DNA of 64,000 bases from assembly GCA_024509875.1 (NCBI GenBank), contig JAMPIV010015268.1:1-64000 (forward strand). Direction: 5' to 3'. The notes under the pieces were generated by a model that worked only from the letters and a program-made list of their open reading frames with translations, did not search any database and was not told the DNA's origin. The translations under genes were made by a program, and so were the position numbers. Shown piece by piece: positions 12,701 to 24,060 of the stretch. Origin of the DNA: Oreohelix idahoensis (taxonomy: Eukaryota; Mollusca; Gastropoda; Stylommatophora; Oreohelicidae). How positions within the stretch are numbered: position 1 is the first letter of the stretch; each line of letters opens with the position of its first letter.

Positions 12701-14505
12701 AATTATTAAAAGCAGACCGTCCAATAACCTGGCGGTAAACTTAACAACGTCCGTTCGTATTGGGCCGTACTTAAATGTGCGACACATTATAAGTATATTT
12801 TTTTTTTTTTTTTTATTTTTTTTTTTTTTGAAATTACTGCCCCGTAGCAAATTACAGCCACAGGGGAGTGGTAAGTTAGATTTTACGTTTTAAAACCATT
12901 AGCTCTGTCCATCATAAAAAGATAAAATTTATGAAAGGGCAAAAAATTTGTTAAATGACAAGAAGCTTAACAAGGAATAAAAAAAATATGAAGAAAATAA
13001 GTTTTGTTATGTGCCGCAGGACTGGAAGTGTGAGAGATCACACAAAGGACAAGGGACAGACATTTCGTGATCCACCAATCCGTGATCTATAGAGTTCAAG
13101 CAGTGTTCATCAATCAATCAATACCCTTTAGTTCCCCCAAGGAAGCCATAGGTCTTCAAAGCGACAAACACAAAATACCAAGTACCCCTCAGTTGTCAGT
13201 CGTATCCGTGCCATCGGCTCAAGTTTGTATTGTCTACAGTTTCCACCTCACAATTTCGTCTTCCGTCTCCAGCTCCAAAAATTCTCCATGTTGTTTTACC
13301 CCAGTTAATTGGTTTGGCTTATTGTTGCTCAGGTTTTACCTGTTGCCTCTCTTAGTTCCTGGAAGGATGCCCCCAGAAACAAGGACTGTGGTGTTAGTAG
13401 ATGACCTATCACATAGGTTTAGATCCTAATCCCTCGGTGGTGTCCCCTATCCATCGCCAGCGACTCATTTTTATTTATTATGAATTAGCATACTGTAAAT
13501 TAATGCTGTTAAGGTAACTGGGAAAACCCCCCCGTAAGCTGTTGCACTGCCCTTTAAAATTTTAATGCTGTATAGCAATCATTGTGGGAATGAAAGTGAT
13601 AGTAGTGCCAAAGATTAAATGAGAGCTCTTGGAAGGGCAATAAGATTTTTTTTTAGGGATTAGACCAAACGGGTGATATGCCCGCCCAATTCTTTTTTAC
13701 CCCTTCGAAAAAATGGTAAAGTTGTCGGTTCGTTTTCGTCCAGTTATTTCCATGTCTATTTGTTCCACTGGCATTAAATTCAGTAACCTTGAAGTCATCA
13801 GTTTCATACCATGGTTTATTTTTTAAAATGCGATTATCAGTGGTATGTTTTGGTTTATTATTTATACCGTAGTAGTGAATATTAATGCGTGATAGTTATT
13901 TAAGTATTACTATCACAAAACGTAAATGAAGAATTGTCCCCCTCCCTAGTATGTAATATTTAACCTCCTCATAGTAAATGACAGCTTGTTTTTTCTGAGC
14001 TTAAAATACCCGATTTCTCCATCCACTCTGTTGCCCTTCAAATAAAGGACAAACAATAACCCCTACTTTTTTTCAAACAAAACACTAGGGGGCGTTAACA
14101 TGTAGCAATATATTATTGGAAGCAATAAAACCACAAGCCAGCATTCAGAATCAGACAAAAATCGAACGTAATAAAGAAAAATAATGGTATTGTAGTAGTA
14201 TTTAAAATAACTTTTCACTGCAGTCATGACTATGCAACAAACCTTCTGTTATATGTAGATATTTGTGTGTGTGTCTGTGTGTCTATAAACAAATTCTTCA
14301 CTGTTTTTTTTTTTTTATTTTTATTTTTTTTATTTTGTGGTTTTGTTGGTTTCCTCATATTCATGTGAAAGTGGCTCCGCCTAGAAGTCAGGCACTGACC
14401 ACAGGTACAGCCCACATGCCCAAACAAGTTTCTTCTTTCAAATAATAATAATAATAATATAACACATTGTTATCAATGTCCGCTTTAGTGAATTATCATT
14501 ATTCA
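9731..14505. other. No recognisable gene
   Basis: I recognised no domain or repeat partner on either strand. There are T-runs at 12,799-12,829 and 14,305-14,335, and a (GT)n-like patch near 14,262. Open frames of 60-120 codons, for example 10,098-10,379 on the minus strand and 13,067-13,429 on the plus strand, have no motif. Parts of 9,800-13,500 contain unusually many homopolymers, so frames here are unreliable. Confidence 0.4.
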
Positions 14506-15045
14506 GGAGCTGTTAACTGACAGAACAGATGGCATAGGAATGTTGTATAAAGACGTTAAATTGCTAACTATCAGCAGGACACAGAATTGTACAAGAACAA
14601 GAACCATTACTAAATTACTGCATTACAAGGCACAGGAAAATTGTAATAAGAATATGAGTGCTAAACTATCACTAGGGCACAGGATGTTGTATAAGGACAT
14701 GACTGTATAACTATCAGTAGACACAGAATTTTGTGATAAAGGACAATAGACTGTTTAACTATCACTAAGACACAGGGAAGTTTGTGTAAGGACATGATTG
14801 TTCCTACTATCACTAGACACAGGAATGTTTGTGTAAGTGACATGATGTGATTTTTCACTATCACTAACACAAGAAGTTTGTGTAAGGACATGATTGTTTC
14901 ATCTATCACTAGACGCAGGAAGTTGTATATAAGTACATGAGGACTGTTAACTATCACTAGACACAAGCAGGGACTGGAAGCTGTTTATGACATGACTGCT
15001 ACCTATAAAGCGATGACACAGGGAAATTAAATAAGGACGTGTCAT
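14506..15045. repeat. Minisatellite, about 47-bp unit, roughly ten degenerate copies
   Basis: The recurring core is ACTATCACTAGACACAGGA followed by a G/T stretch (TTTGTGTA) and AGGACATGA. Copies are recognisable at about 14,570, 14,665, 14,710, 14,757, 14,805, 14,860, 14,905, 14,950 and 15,000. They differ by substitutions and one- to four-base indels. A minus-strand open frame across the array simply follows the periodicity. Confidence 0.85.
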
Positions 15046-15410
15046 CAGACCCCCCAATGCGGTTTAAGACATTCATGCCATTGATAAAGACCAAATAACT
15101 CGCGTTTTTTTTGTGTTTCATATTCATAAACAAGAGGACAAATATAATTTATAACGAAAATAGTTGATCATGACAAGAAAGAAAATGGAGGTATAAAGAC
15201 ATCAGATAAACGCGCAAAGGTCATTGTGTTTCTCTTTTTAATTTACACATGAGAACAGAACAACAAATACAAATACTGGGCAGCCTCCCATTAATTTGAT
15301 TGCGACGTTCGGATATATTAATTGTGTCGGTATTCCCGATATCCTGGTAGCCTTACGTACATTACGGTTTGGAATATCGATATCGAGCAGTTTTTATATA
15401 TATATAATAC

Positions 15411-16027
15411 TACTGGACAACGAGTTAGGGCCCACCATTCAGTTTAGACAAGGTTTTTATATAATTCTAATTCTTCGTGAGCAGGGTCGAATTTCCAAAT
15501 GTCCGGTAGCTTGAACTTCGTCTCAAAGACGTCCTCCTGAATGGTAGAAGAGGGACACTGCTAAACGTCATGGCAACATGACGAACAGATTGACCATCCT
15601 GAATCCATGCCATGGCTCGACCCACGGTTCTACAGTGCTGAGAGACATTCTCCTTGGTGGCATGGCTTAATGCAGGGATCATTTCGACCACTTGTCATAC
15701 TGATTTATTGCATACCAACGGTGAACACTCTTTACCGATGATCATTTTCCACGTGCATTCAAATTCAACTCACTTTTTCACATTTTGAACTAGTGGGCGT
15801 GTTGCAAAAACCACGAGTTTTTGCAGCAACAATGGCAATTTTCACGTGTGGGTTAAAGCGACCCAGTTTTTGGACATTTAAAACAAATTAACCTAGTTGC
15901 ACACAGAAATGTATACACATTTCTCTGAGCTCAGTTTTAATGACATTTTCACTTGTCTTTACAGTTTGCCAATCAATTATATAAACCTTGTCTAAACTGA
16001 ATGATGGCCATTAACTTTTGTCCAGTA
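15411..16027 (-). mobile_element. Non-autonomous Tc1/mariner-like element with TA target duplication
   Basis: The ends form long imperfect terminal inverted repeats. The left end reads CTGGACAA from 15,413 and includes CATTCAGTTTAGACAAGG. The right end, reverse-complemented from 16,025, reads CTGGACAA and contains the same CATTCAGTTTAGACAAGG block followed by TATATAATT. TA flanks both ends (15,411-15,412 and 16,026-16,027), which is the Tc1/mariner target. The interior (about 613 bp) is too short for a full transposase, and only an N-terminal remnant remains. It is thus an internally deleted, MITE-like copy. Confidence 0.85.
15500..15691 (-). pseudogene. Tc1-like transposase N-terminal helix-turn-helix remnant
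   Basis: The minus-strand frame gives HCRTVGRAMAWIQDGQSVRH followed directly by VAMTF, which resembles the first DNA-binding helix-turn-helix of Tc1-family transposases (arginine-rich start, then a short helix with VA). The frame loses similarity after about 45 residues, and no DDE catalytic segment is found before the far inverted repeat. In an intact transposase this part binds the inverted repeats. Here it is a relic inside the deleted element. Confidence 0.6.
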
Positions 16028-16179
16028 AGTAAATATATATATATATATGTTGCGGTAAATGGACATTATTAACGTCAAATGCAGTCAGTATAATTGATGT
16101 ATTTATCCTGATGCAAGATTATTAGCATCTTACAGCGATTGTTGTAAGAGTGTGTATTATGTCTTGTTAGAGTAGTAAA

Positions 16180-16777
16180 CCGTCTTAGAGTGTGGTGTAA
16201 TGGATGTTATTTTTCTGATTTAGATATTTTGGTTTCTTACAGTTGGTTGGTTTTTTTTGGTGTATTTTATATTGATTTTTGTAAATTATTAAGCCTTTTT
16301 GGGGGTGGTATTTTGGGTGTACTTTCTGCCGTAGATTATTAATTGTAGCAGTAGTATTTTATTTTGGGTATTTAACCTGATGTTTTAGACTAATTAACTA
16401 CTTATAGTGGTATTATGGTGTATTCTTTTAGGTAGATTATTAAGTTCTTATAGTTTTATTATGGTTTGTATTTTATCTGATATAGATTATTAACTTCTTA
16501 TTAGTGGTATTCATGGTGTTGTTTTCCCAACGGGTGATCAGCCCGTTTGCCAGTCACTTTGATTACGGAAACAACGACAAACGGATTGATTTGTCGTTGC
16601 CCTAAAGACGCCATTAGGCGTGATGGGAACAACGGCAAAGAAAGTCCATTCGCTGTTGCCCTTAAGACGCCACTAGGCGTAATGGCCACTGACTGCTTTG
16701 CCGGTCGTTGGCTAAGGACGGAAGAAGAAGAAGAATGGTGTGTTTATCGGATATAATTAACTTCCTACAGTGCTGTT
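16180..16777. repeat. Minisatellite, about 45-50-bp unit, left half
   Basis: Units contain TATTATGGTGTATTTT, a GTAGATTATTAA stretch and CTTCTTACAGTGGT. The array is interrupted by the SINE at 16,524-16,735 and then by the whole element C. It resumes unchanged at 44,011-44,260, so the two halves were once adjacent. Copies are strongly diverged in the first 200 bp. Confidence 0.8.
16524..16735 (+). mobile_element. Short SINE-like element, copy 2
   Basis: This is the better preserved copy. It starts with the imperfect palindrome AACGGGTGATCAGCCCGTT (16,529-16,547) and contains two tandem related segments of roughly 60 bp. Each segment includes GTTGCCC, AAGACGCCA and the small hairpin ACGCC..GGCGT. 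It ends in GAAGAAGAAGAA. The last 70 bp are shared with a LINE 3' end (6,437-6,510). No RNA polymerase III A or B box was clear to me. It lies in a minisatellite, so a target duplication cannot be told apart from the local period (ATGGTGT on both sides). Confidence 0.75.
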
Positions 16778-18711
16778 TGTAGTGGGTTTGATGGTATTGT
16801 ATGATGGTGATATTACTAAATGTAATGTATGAGGCCAGCTGTGAAGGCTCCTGAGATAAAATGTAGTTGTGAATTGTCAGAAGGCCTTTCTTGCTACCAC
16901 TACGACCTCACACTCAATTTTTTTTTCTTAATGAATGTAGCTATGTAAAATGTCTAGGGTTATGATATGTAATGTGGTGTGATAGTTATAGATACACCCA
17001 CAGATATTTAAGCAGACTAATAATATTTAACAAATATTATAATACACTGAACTAACTCAAGAGTGTAAAATTTTTGATAGAATTATATTACATTTTATTT
17101 GTTCTGGATCAAGTTTTATGTTGACCAGAACTTTTTTTAAAAAAAGGATTTAAAAATTATGAAAGAAATGCATGGAATGTTACATAATAAATGCAAGAGT
17201 GTACATATATAAGTACTAGACTAGTTAGTTTTATTAAAATGTTCTAGTAGTCATCTACTTGGGAGGATAGTTAATGCTTGTGCTGTTGGGGTGGCCTCAT
17301 CACACCTGTCTATATTGACTACACAGTGTCCAGTAAATTACAGGAATTTTATGGGGTATTAGTAACTAAAAGGCGTTGGGTGAACTTCCAGCAGACCAGA
17401 GGCTCACTCAACTTGCATATGTAGCTCTGGTGCTGAAATCTGGTGGTCCCACCTCTCCGTGCTGGCGGGCAATAATAGTGGTCTCTGTCACAACGTACTG
17501 CACAGATACACTCGAGTAAAATCACCAACTGAATGGACACCGCCTTGTTGACAACTGAAACTCACAGCTCTGCAATCAAAGTATTGGCTATGTGTCAAAA
17601 TTCTATTCTCTACCCACGTCTGGACACAACACGGACACAACAACCACATCATACAGACAGGTCAGATCTCTCTGACCAAACAGCACATTTACCATGGTGG
17701 TTTTACATCAGATAGGTCCTCCCAGACTATAGATTCTGAAAAATATTTATTAGTTTCCTTCCCTAAAAGTGGATAGGTAATATGTTTTTCATTATTTCAC
17801 AACACTTGATCTGTCTTTCCTAACCCTTGCAGGAGTTTATGTATATTGTTGGTCCCTAGACCCTGACTTGGGCGGGGGGTCTAGAGCAAATCCCTACTTG
17901 TTTGTAAGGCTAGATTATGATATGGCAGTATCAAATCACTCGAACATTAAACAATATTCAAAATATACAAAGAAATAATTTCAATCTTACCAGATTATGA
18001 ATAAAGAACACAGAAAATGCTAGCAAAACTCAGCTGAGCTGCTGGCTATAGTATGGCGTCCCTGAACTTATTTCACTTTCTTTCATTTGGAAATCACCAC
18101 ACTTTAAAATACTGTGTCTATCATCGAACAACTATTGAGGAATGGCCCCACTTGCGCGTCTGAGCGCCGATAAAATGATTGTCTGTGGCCAATCACTGCC
18201 TAGGTTTATTTCAAATTCAAATTTCCTACCCTAAAGTCATTTCAGTCATGCTTCAGTCAAGTATGGATGTTTATCTGTTAGTCTGTCCGTCTCTACTTGT
18301 TTTTTTTTCAAAAACGTACTTGATTTTTGAACCAACCTTTCTCTCCCCTCCAAAATTTTGTCGTTAAAAGTTATATTTAGACACAGCTCCCACCAATGTC
18401 CCTTCGCTTCCCTACTAAGTAGATTTGAACACCTGCGTCTCAAGGTCGTGTTTTTTTGTGCAAATAGCGACACTTTTTATTCCATACAGTCTGTCGCTGA
18501 TGTGAACAACACTGTCTTTTGTCATTATCTTCAATATTATCTATCCGTCTGTAAAATTAAGAACATATTAGTTCACTGCTCAGAATGGGCCATCCGGCCA
18601 GCTAATTTTTATATTCCTAACATTAATATTACGAAAAAGTTACTTTTTAATTTTTGTAATATTCCAAACATCTGCGTTCTGCCGCTGAATTCAAATCAAA
18701 GGCTTGGTATC
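16778..18711 (-). repeat. Element C 3' LTR, outer part
   Basis: Nearly identical to 41,737-43,675 and broken at 18,711 by element B. The GTATC at 18,707-18,711 is the target of that insertion and is repeated at 36,767-36,771. Open frames such as 17,533-17,715 are present in both LTR copies only because the LTRs are copies. Confidence 0.93.
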
Positions 18712-20163
18712 TGTCATGAAATATTCTAATCCACATATATAAATTATTAGGTAAATATGAAGCCTAACAAATAAAATTAATAAAGAGAAGAGCAATGGTA
18801 AAATAACAGTGCTGTCACAAAGAATGTACTCGAAATCCCCCTTGTTTTCTGCTTCGTCTGCAAATTGTAACGCTTTCACGTTGATATAAAAGCTTACTGT
18901 ATTATTACCCGCCTTCTTCAATGAAACGTGTGCTGCATTTCTAAGAAAAACATTGAGACGTACTGCGTAATGACCTAAATTAATCCTAACATTAATTATA
19001 CTGCGTTACCAAAACGAACGAACAGATGGACAAAAGGATAAAGAGAGAGGGGAGGGCTGAAAATCAGGAACGCATGCATCACGCGTGTAAGTCTACATGC
19101 ACTAATTTTTTTTTCAGACGGACAGTGATAAAATACACTACCCTTTCCCAGAGTTAGGTTTATAAATCATAAAAAACTCTTATTAGAAAAGATAACAAGA
19201 AAGGGTTTACGGTTGAGAAACATAACAGTACCCAGACAAGCACATCTTCGAAACAGGAGGTAGAAGAAATTGCATATTTTGAACGCAGCCACGTAGCTCC
19301 TTTAAATTAGTATTTTTGGGTTCCTTAGGGCTTGCTGACAAATAATATGTAAAACGTTACGCAAATAGTCCAGGAATTAATAAATTATACCCAAAATAAA
19401 ATATTGGGGGTGCCTGACAGCATAAAATCATTTCTGCTCATAAGATTTTTTTTTAACGTGTTTGAAAAAAATTTACGTTACAGAAATAGCCAACCATGTA
19501 AACTCCAAATTGATTGGAGCGCAACAAATGAAAGCCTAACCACGATTGGTCGGGCTATAAATACTATCTTGGTTGTTAGGGGAAACGGGGAAAGGTAACA
19601 TTTTTTCAAACACTTGTCGAAACGGGGCTCATTGGTCAGACTCGCTGATATACACACTTGGGAGCGTTAGTTCGAAACCACTTGTTTAAATGATCTTGAT
19701 AAAGCATCAGTGCGTTGAAGCCAGCAATATATTTGGCTAAATAAAAGCCTGGAAGATAAGCAGATGGGAATTTGTGCCAGTTTGTGCCAGAATTCATTGC
19801 TAATCAACGTATCTGTGTTATTCGTATGAATTGTGGTAAGCTTGAACCATTCAATATCTTTTAATGAAAATTGAATGTGAATTGTTGATTTATGCCTGTA
19901 TATATATGTGTAGTTCAGTGGCCAACGTGAGGTAAAGCCTGTAATGCTCCAGCCTGAACAGAGGGTGTCGGAGAGAAGTAAAACGGCATGGAATGGCCAA
20001 ACAGTACACTGACACCTGGATGATTGACTAGAAAGAAATAATGCTGGAAGTGCAGAGGCGTAGTAACCATTAAGAAGGGTAATACTGGAATAAAGTATTT
20101 CAAATGAAGCTGACAGTTGGCCTAATGCTCTGAACTCAATGTTTGTGCTGTGTTGTGATCAAT
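18712..20163 (+). repeat. Element B 5' LTR, first part
   Basis: Matches 34,387-35,838. It carries a candidate promoter, with an inverted CCAAT box (ATTGGT, about 19,545) just upstream of CTATAAATA at 19,555-19,563. A polyadenylation signal AATAAA lies about 180 bp downstream (19,740-19,745). The last five bases, TCAAT (20,159-20,163), are the target duplicated by element A. Confidence 0.92.
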
Positions 20164-21020
20164 TGTCATGAAATATTCTAATCCACATATATAAATTATT
20201 AGGTAAATATAAAGCCTAACAAATAAAATTAATAAAGAGAAGAGCAATGGGAAAATGACAGTGCTGTCACAAAGAATGTACTCGAAATCCCCCTTGTTTT
20301 CTGCTTCGTCTGCAAATTGTAACGCTTTCACGTTGATATAAAAGCTTACTGTATTATTACCCGCCTTCTTCAATGAAACGTGTGCTGCATTTCTAAGAAA
20401 AACATTGAGAGACTGCGTAATGACCTAAATTAATCCTAACATTAATTATATTACGTTACCAAAACGAACGAACAGATGGACAAAAGGATGGCGAGAGGGG
20501 AGGGCTGAAAATCAGGAACGCATGCAAAACGCGACGCGCGATATACAAATGCTGGCATCACGCGTGTAAGTCTACAAGCACTAACTTTTTCAGACGGACA
20601 GTGATAAAATACACTACCCTTTCCCAGAGTTAGGTTTATAAATCATAACAGACTCTTATTAGAAAAGATAACATTAGATGGGTTTACGGTTGAAAACATA
20701 ACAGTACCCAGACAGCACATCTTCCAAACAGGAGGTAGTAGAAAATACATATTTTGAACGCAGCCACGTAGCTCTTTTAAAGTGGGAAAATTGGGTTCCT
20801 TAGGGCTTGCTGACAAATAATGTGTAAAACGTTACGCCAATAGTCCAGGAATTAATAAATTATACCCAAAATAAAATAGTGAGGCTGCCTGACAGCATGA
20901 AATCATTTCTGCTCATAAAATTTTTTTATAACGTGTGTGAAAAAAACCTTACGTTACATAAATAGCCTACCATGTAAACTCCAAATTGATTGGAGCGCAA
21001 CAAATGAAAGCCTAACCACG

Positions 21021-21039
21021 ATTGGTCGGGCTATAAATA
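21021..21039 (+). promoter_or_regulatory. Candidate LTR core promoter (inverted CCAAT + TATA)
   Basis: ATTGGTC at 21,021 is followed by CTATAAATA at 21,031-21,039. The same pair occurs at the same relative position in the other LTRs (19,544-19,563, 27,660-27,676, 35,221-35,239). A polyadenylation hexamer 180 bp downstream fits transcription starting about 25-30 bp after the TATA box. Position is inferred from consensus only. Confidence 0.55.
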
Positions 21040-21659
21040 CTATCTTGGTTGTTGGGGGAGACGGGAAAAGATAACATTTTTTCAAACACTTGTCGAAACG
21101 TGGCTCATTGGCCAGTCTCGCTGATATACACACTTGGGAGCGTTAGTTCGAGACCACTTGTTTAAAATAGCTTGATAAAGCATCAGTGCGTTGAAGCCAG
21201 CATATATTTGGCTCAATAAAAGCCTGGAACATAGGCAGATGGAAGTTTGTGCCAGTTTGTGCCAGAATTCATTGCTAATCAACGTATCTGTGTTATTCGT
21301 ATGAATTGTGGTAAGCTTGAACCATTTAATATCTTTTAATGAAAATTGAATGTGAATTGTTGATTTATGCCTGTATATATATGTGTAGTTCAGTGGCAAA
21401 CGTGAGGTAAAGCCTAAAATGCTCCAGCCTGAACAGAGGGTGTCGGAGAGAAGTAAAACGGCATGGAATGGCCAAACAGTACACTGACACCTGGATGATT
21501 GACTAGAAAGAAATAATGCTGGAAGTGCAGAGGCGTAGTAACCATTAAGAAGGGTAATACTGGAATAAAGTATTTCAAATGAAGCTGACTGTTGGCCTAA
21601 CGCTCTGAACGCAATGTTTGTGCTGTATTGTGATCAGTGTAAAAGAGAATATAAATTAG

Positions 21660-21899
21660 TTATGAAGTAGAAGGTACATCCTTCTTGATTTCAGGGACAG
21701 TGGTCTTGATGGTACTGAGCAGCATCTGGTCAGAGATTTGCTGAATCCAGAGTCGGACAGCATACTCCTTGGTCTTTTTAGCTATCAGTGAGGTGTCTCC
21801 TGAGCCCAGAGGAGAATTCGAGCAGAGGAGTCTTTTCCTGCCGCCATCACTCAAGATAAGCAGAGTTGGCCAGCTGAGCTCAACATTATGTCCCCTCAT
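21660..21899 (-). other. Open frame of 79 codons antisense inside the element A 5' LTR
   Basis: The frame starts MRGHNVELSWPTLLILSDGG and ends KKDVPSTS. The same frame is intact in the A 3' LTR at 28,297-28,536, with three residue differences. In both LTRs of B the corresponding sequence has a stop (TAG) directly after the LSWPS stretch (about 29,490 and 36,066). I recognise no family. It could be a piece of captured host exon or a chance frame; a TTTCAAG just before the ATG could act as a splice acceptor. Confidence 0.3.
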
Positions 21900-22564
21900 C
21901 TTGAAATAACTTTATAAAAATACTATTAAGAGGGGAATTTACTTGTCTTAAAATCAGGAACTGTGAACATCTCCAATACTGGTCCCTAAAGACAAACTAT
22001 TGAAGTCATGATGACAAATACCCACAGAGCTTGAACAAAACAAAACCAGTATTACCTCATTTTACTACTACACAACTGACACACATAGAACATTTGTAAT
22101 AATATATGTCACTACAATATTCATATTAAATACATTCTGTACATAACTTGTAATTTAAATTGATTGTGATTCCTGGTTCCCTTGTAGTTGAATCAGGACA
22201 CATATTCATTCATGCCAGTAATGAATACATATTGTTATTTGAAAGTTTATTGGTGACTCTTTTAAGATATCTTTGTAGAGTGTTATATGTATGTGAGTGT
22301 CACAGTGTTGTTAAGAGTAGTGGATTAAATTAAATTGTTTATCTGTCTGTTGTTGTGACTTACACTTCACCATACTCATACCCTAGACACATAACGTAGC
22401 ATCACACTATTCCAGAATAATTCTGACTGAGATATAGAGATATGTGGTAGCAAGTAAGGTTATCTATAATACACTACTCTTAATAGATATAGATACCTTC
22501 ACAGCTGATCTCAGTCAGTACACTAAGTTCCCTATAAGTATTTATAACATCCCACTTCACCACA

Positions 22565-22588
22565 TATATTGGGGTCTCGCTCTTGGGA
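22565..22588 (+). promoter_or_regulatory. Element A primer-binding site region
   Basis: Directly after the LTR end there is a 4-base spacer (TATA) and then TTGGGGTCTCGCTCTTGGGA. Element B is identical here (30,201-30,224) and element C has TTGGGGTCTTGTCCAGGGA after a 4-base spacer (41,714-41,736, minus strand). The TGG fits the complement of a tRNA CCA end. I could not assign the primer tRNA. Confidence 0.65.
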
Positions 22589-22756
22589 TTTTGAATCTTT
22601 AACTATTAAAAATATTGGGGGTAATTCACTTCAGGGAATATAAGAATTAAAAGGTATCCTTGGGTGGAATTAAATAAGGTTGAGCTCACGGTGCCTGTGT
22701 TGTCCATTAGAGATTGAATTGTTGGTTAGACATTGTATAAATTTACATAATAGACA

Positions 22757-24060
22757 ATGGCGGACCTGGCCAAATTTCGATCTGCTGCGGTTCAGACTGC
22801 AAAAGAGTTAGGATTAGATGGGCAAGTTATGGTTGCCTATGTCACAACGGAATGTGACAAATTTATTGAACGCGAAGAAAGAAGGTTTGAAGCCGAAAGA
22901 AAGTTAGAGGCTGACAGGGAAGTTAAGAGGTTACATTTTGAAGCTGAGGCTGAGACTAAGAGGTTGAAGCTGAGGCTGAGACTAAGAGGTTGCAGATTGA
23001 GGCTGACAAAGAGGCAAAGAAATTGGAAGCAGAAAGAGAAGACAGAAGAATGGCTGCAGAAAGGGAAGAGAAGAAATTTGCTGCAGAAAGGGAAGAGAGG
23101 AAATTAGCTGCAGAAAGGGAAGCAGAAGATAAAAGATTACAAAGGGAACATGAGTTACGACTAAGGGAGTTTGAGTTTCAAGGCCATGCTCCTGAAAATG
23201 GTGCCAGTCCCTTTGCCTCTGATGCTACGGTTACTCAAGGAGCCTCAACCTCAGCTATGAATTTTCATTTAGATCATTTTGTTGAGAAAGACGATGATAT
23301 TGAGAGCTATATAAATAGGTACGAACTATTAGCTACCACGTATGGGTTAGAGAGAGAAAGGTGGAGCTTAAAGTTATCTCAGGGACTTCGTGGGGCAGCT
23401 TATGAAGTTTTTTGCAAAAATGAGCAGAGGTGATCAGGAAAATTATGACATGCTAAAGCAGGCTCTTTTTGTTAAGGTATGAAAAGAATGCAGAGTTTTT
23501 ACAGGAAAAAATTTAGGAATGCTAAACTACTGTCAGGTGAAACCTATCACCAGTTCTCTGCACGAATAGAGACATACTTGGAGAAATGGACTTCTCTGGG
23601 GAAAACCCAAGATCTTAAGGAAATGGTCCTTATAGAGCAACTAAGAGAGTCCATGGCTCCAGACCTGAGAAAGTTTCTCATGGAACAAGGTGCAGAGAGG
23701 CTGGGTGAGTTGCTAAATGTTGCTGAAAGGTATCAAGCAGCTCAAGCAGAGGTAACAGGTAATAAAAAGAAACAGGTGGATAACTTTAGGGCACCACAGA
23801 ACTTTAATAAATTTGATCCTAGGGATCAAAATAAAGGTAAGCACCAATTTGATAGGCCACGGTATGACAATAAAAATAAATTCCCACAATTCGATGAAAG
23901 GAAATATGATGAAAGAAAATCTTTCAACCAAGGAAAAAGGTGGTGTAAAAATTGTCAGATGGACAATCATGACACTGACCGTTGCAGAAGGAAACCTGTG
24001 TATATGGCAACCCTTCAGGTCAGGTCGACCTCAAGACAGGAGGAGGATATTATGTTAGAT
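22757..24060 (+). pseudogene. gag: Element A gag (coiled coil, SCAN-like capsid, zinc knuckle), frameshifted
   Basis: The ATG at 22,757 begins MADLAKFRSAAVQTAKELG, the same start as in B (30,405) and close to that of C (41,466). A charged Glu/Arg/Lys/Ala repeat region follows, predicted coiled coil. Next come a capsid-like region (NFHLDHFVEKDDDIESYI, RERWSLKLSQGLRG) and a block resembling the SCAN / Gmr1 capsid C-terminal fold (FRNAKLLSGETYHQFSAR, EQLRESMAPDLRKFLMEQGA). A C-x2-C-x4-H-x4-C zinc knuckle lies at about 23,947-23,990. Frames break near 23,000, at 23,406-23,413, at 23,464-23,470 and at about 23,495. Three of these are extra T in T-runs compared with B or C. Gag forms the particle and binds RNA. 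Confidence 0.85.

Larger units (their letters stand above)
20164..22564 (+). repeat. Element A 5' LTR
   Basis: 2,401 bp, bounded by TGT...ACA. The first 2 kb match the 3' LTR of A very closely. The last 350-400 bp match the LTRs of B instead, whereas the 3' LTR of A is rearranged there. CTATAAATA at 21,031-21,039 and AATAAA at 21,215-21,220 give likely U3/R/U5 borders, making U5 unusually long (over 1.3 kb). Confidence 0.92.

Noticed and set aside
13067..13429. 120-codon plus-strand frame
   Set aside because: No motif; composition is similar to flanking non-coding DNA.
17533..17715. 60-codon frame found identically at 42,494-42,676
   Set aside because: The two copies are the two LTRs of element C, so identity reflects LTR duplication and not coding constraint.
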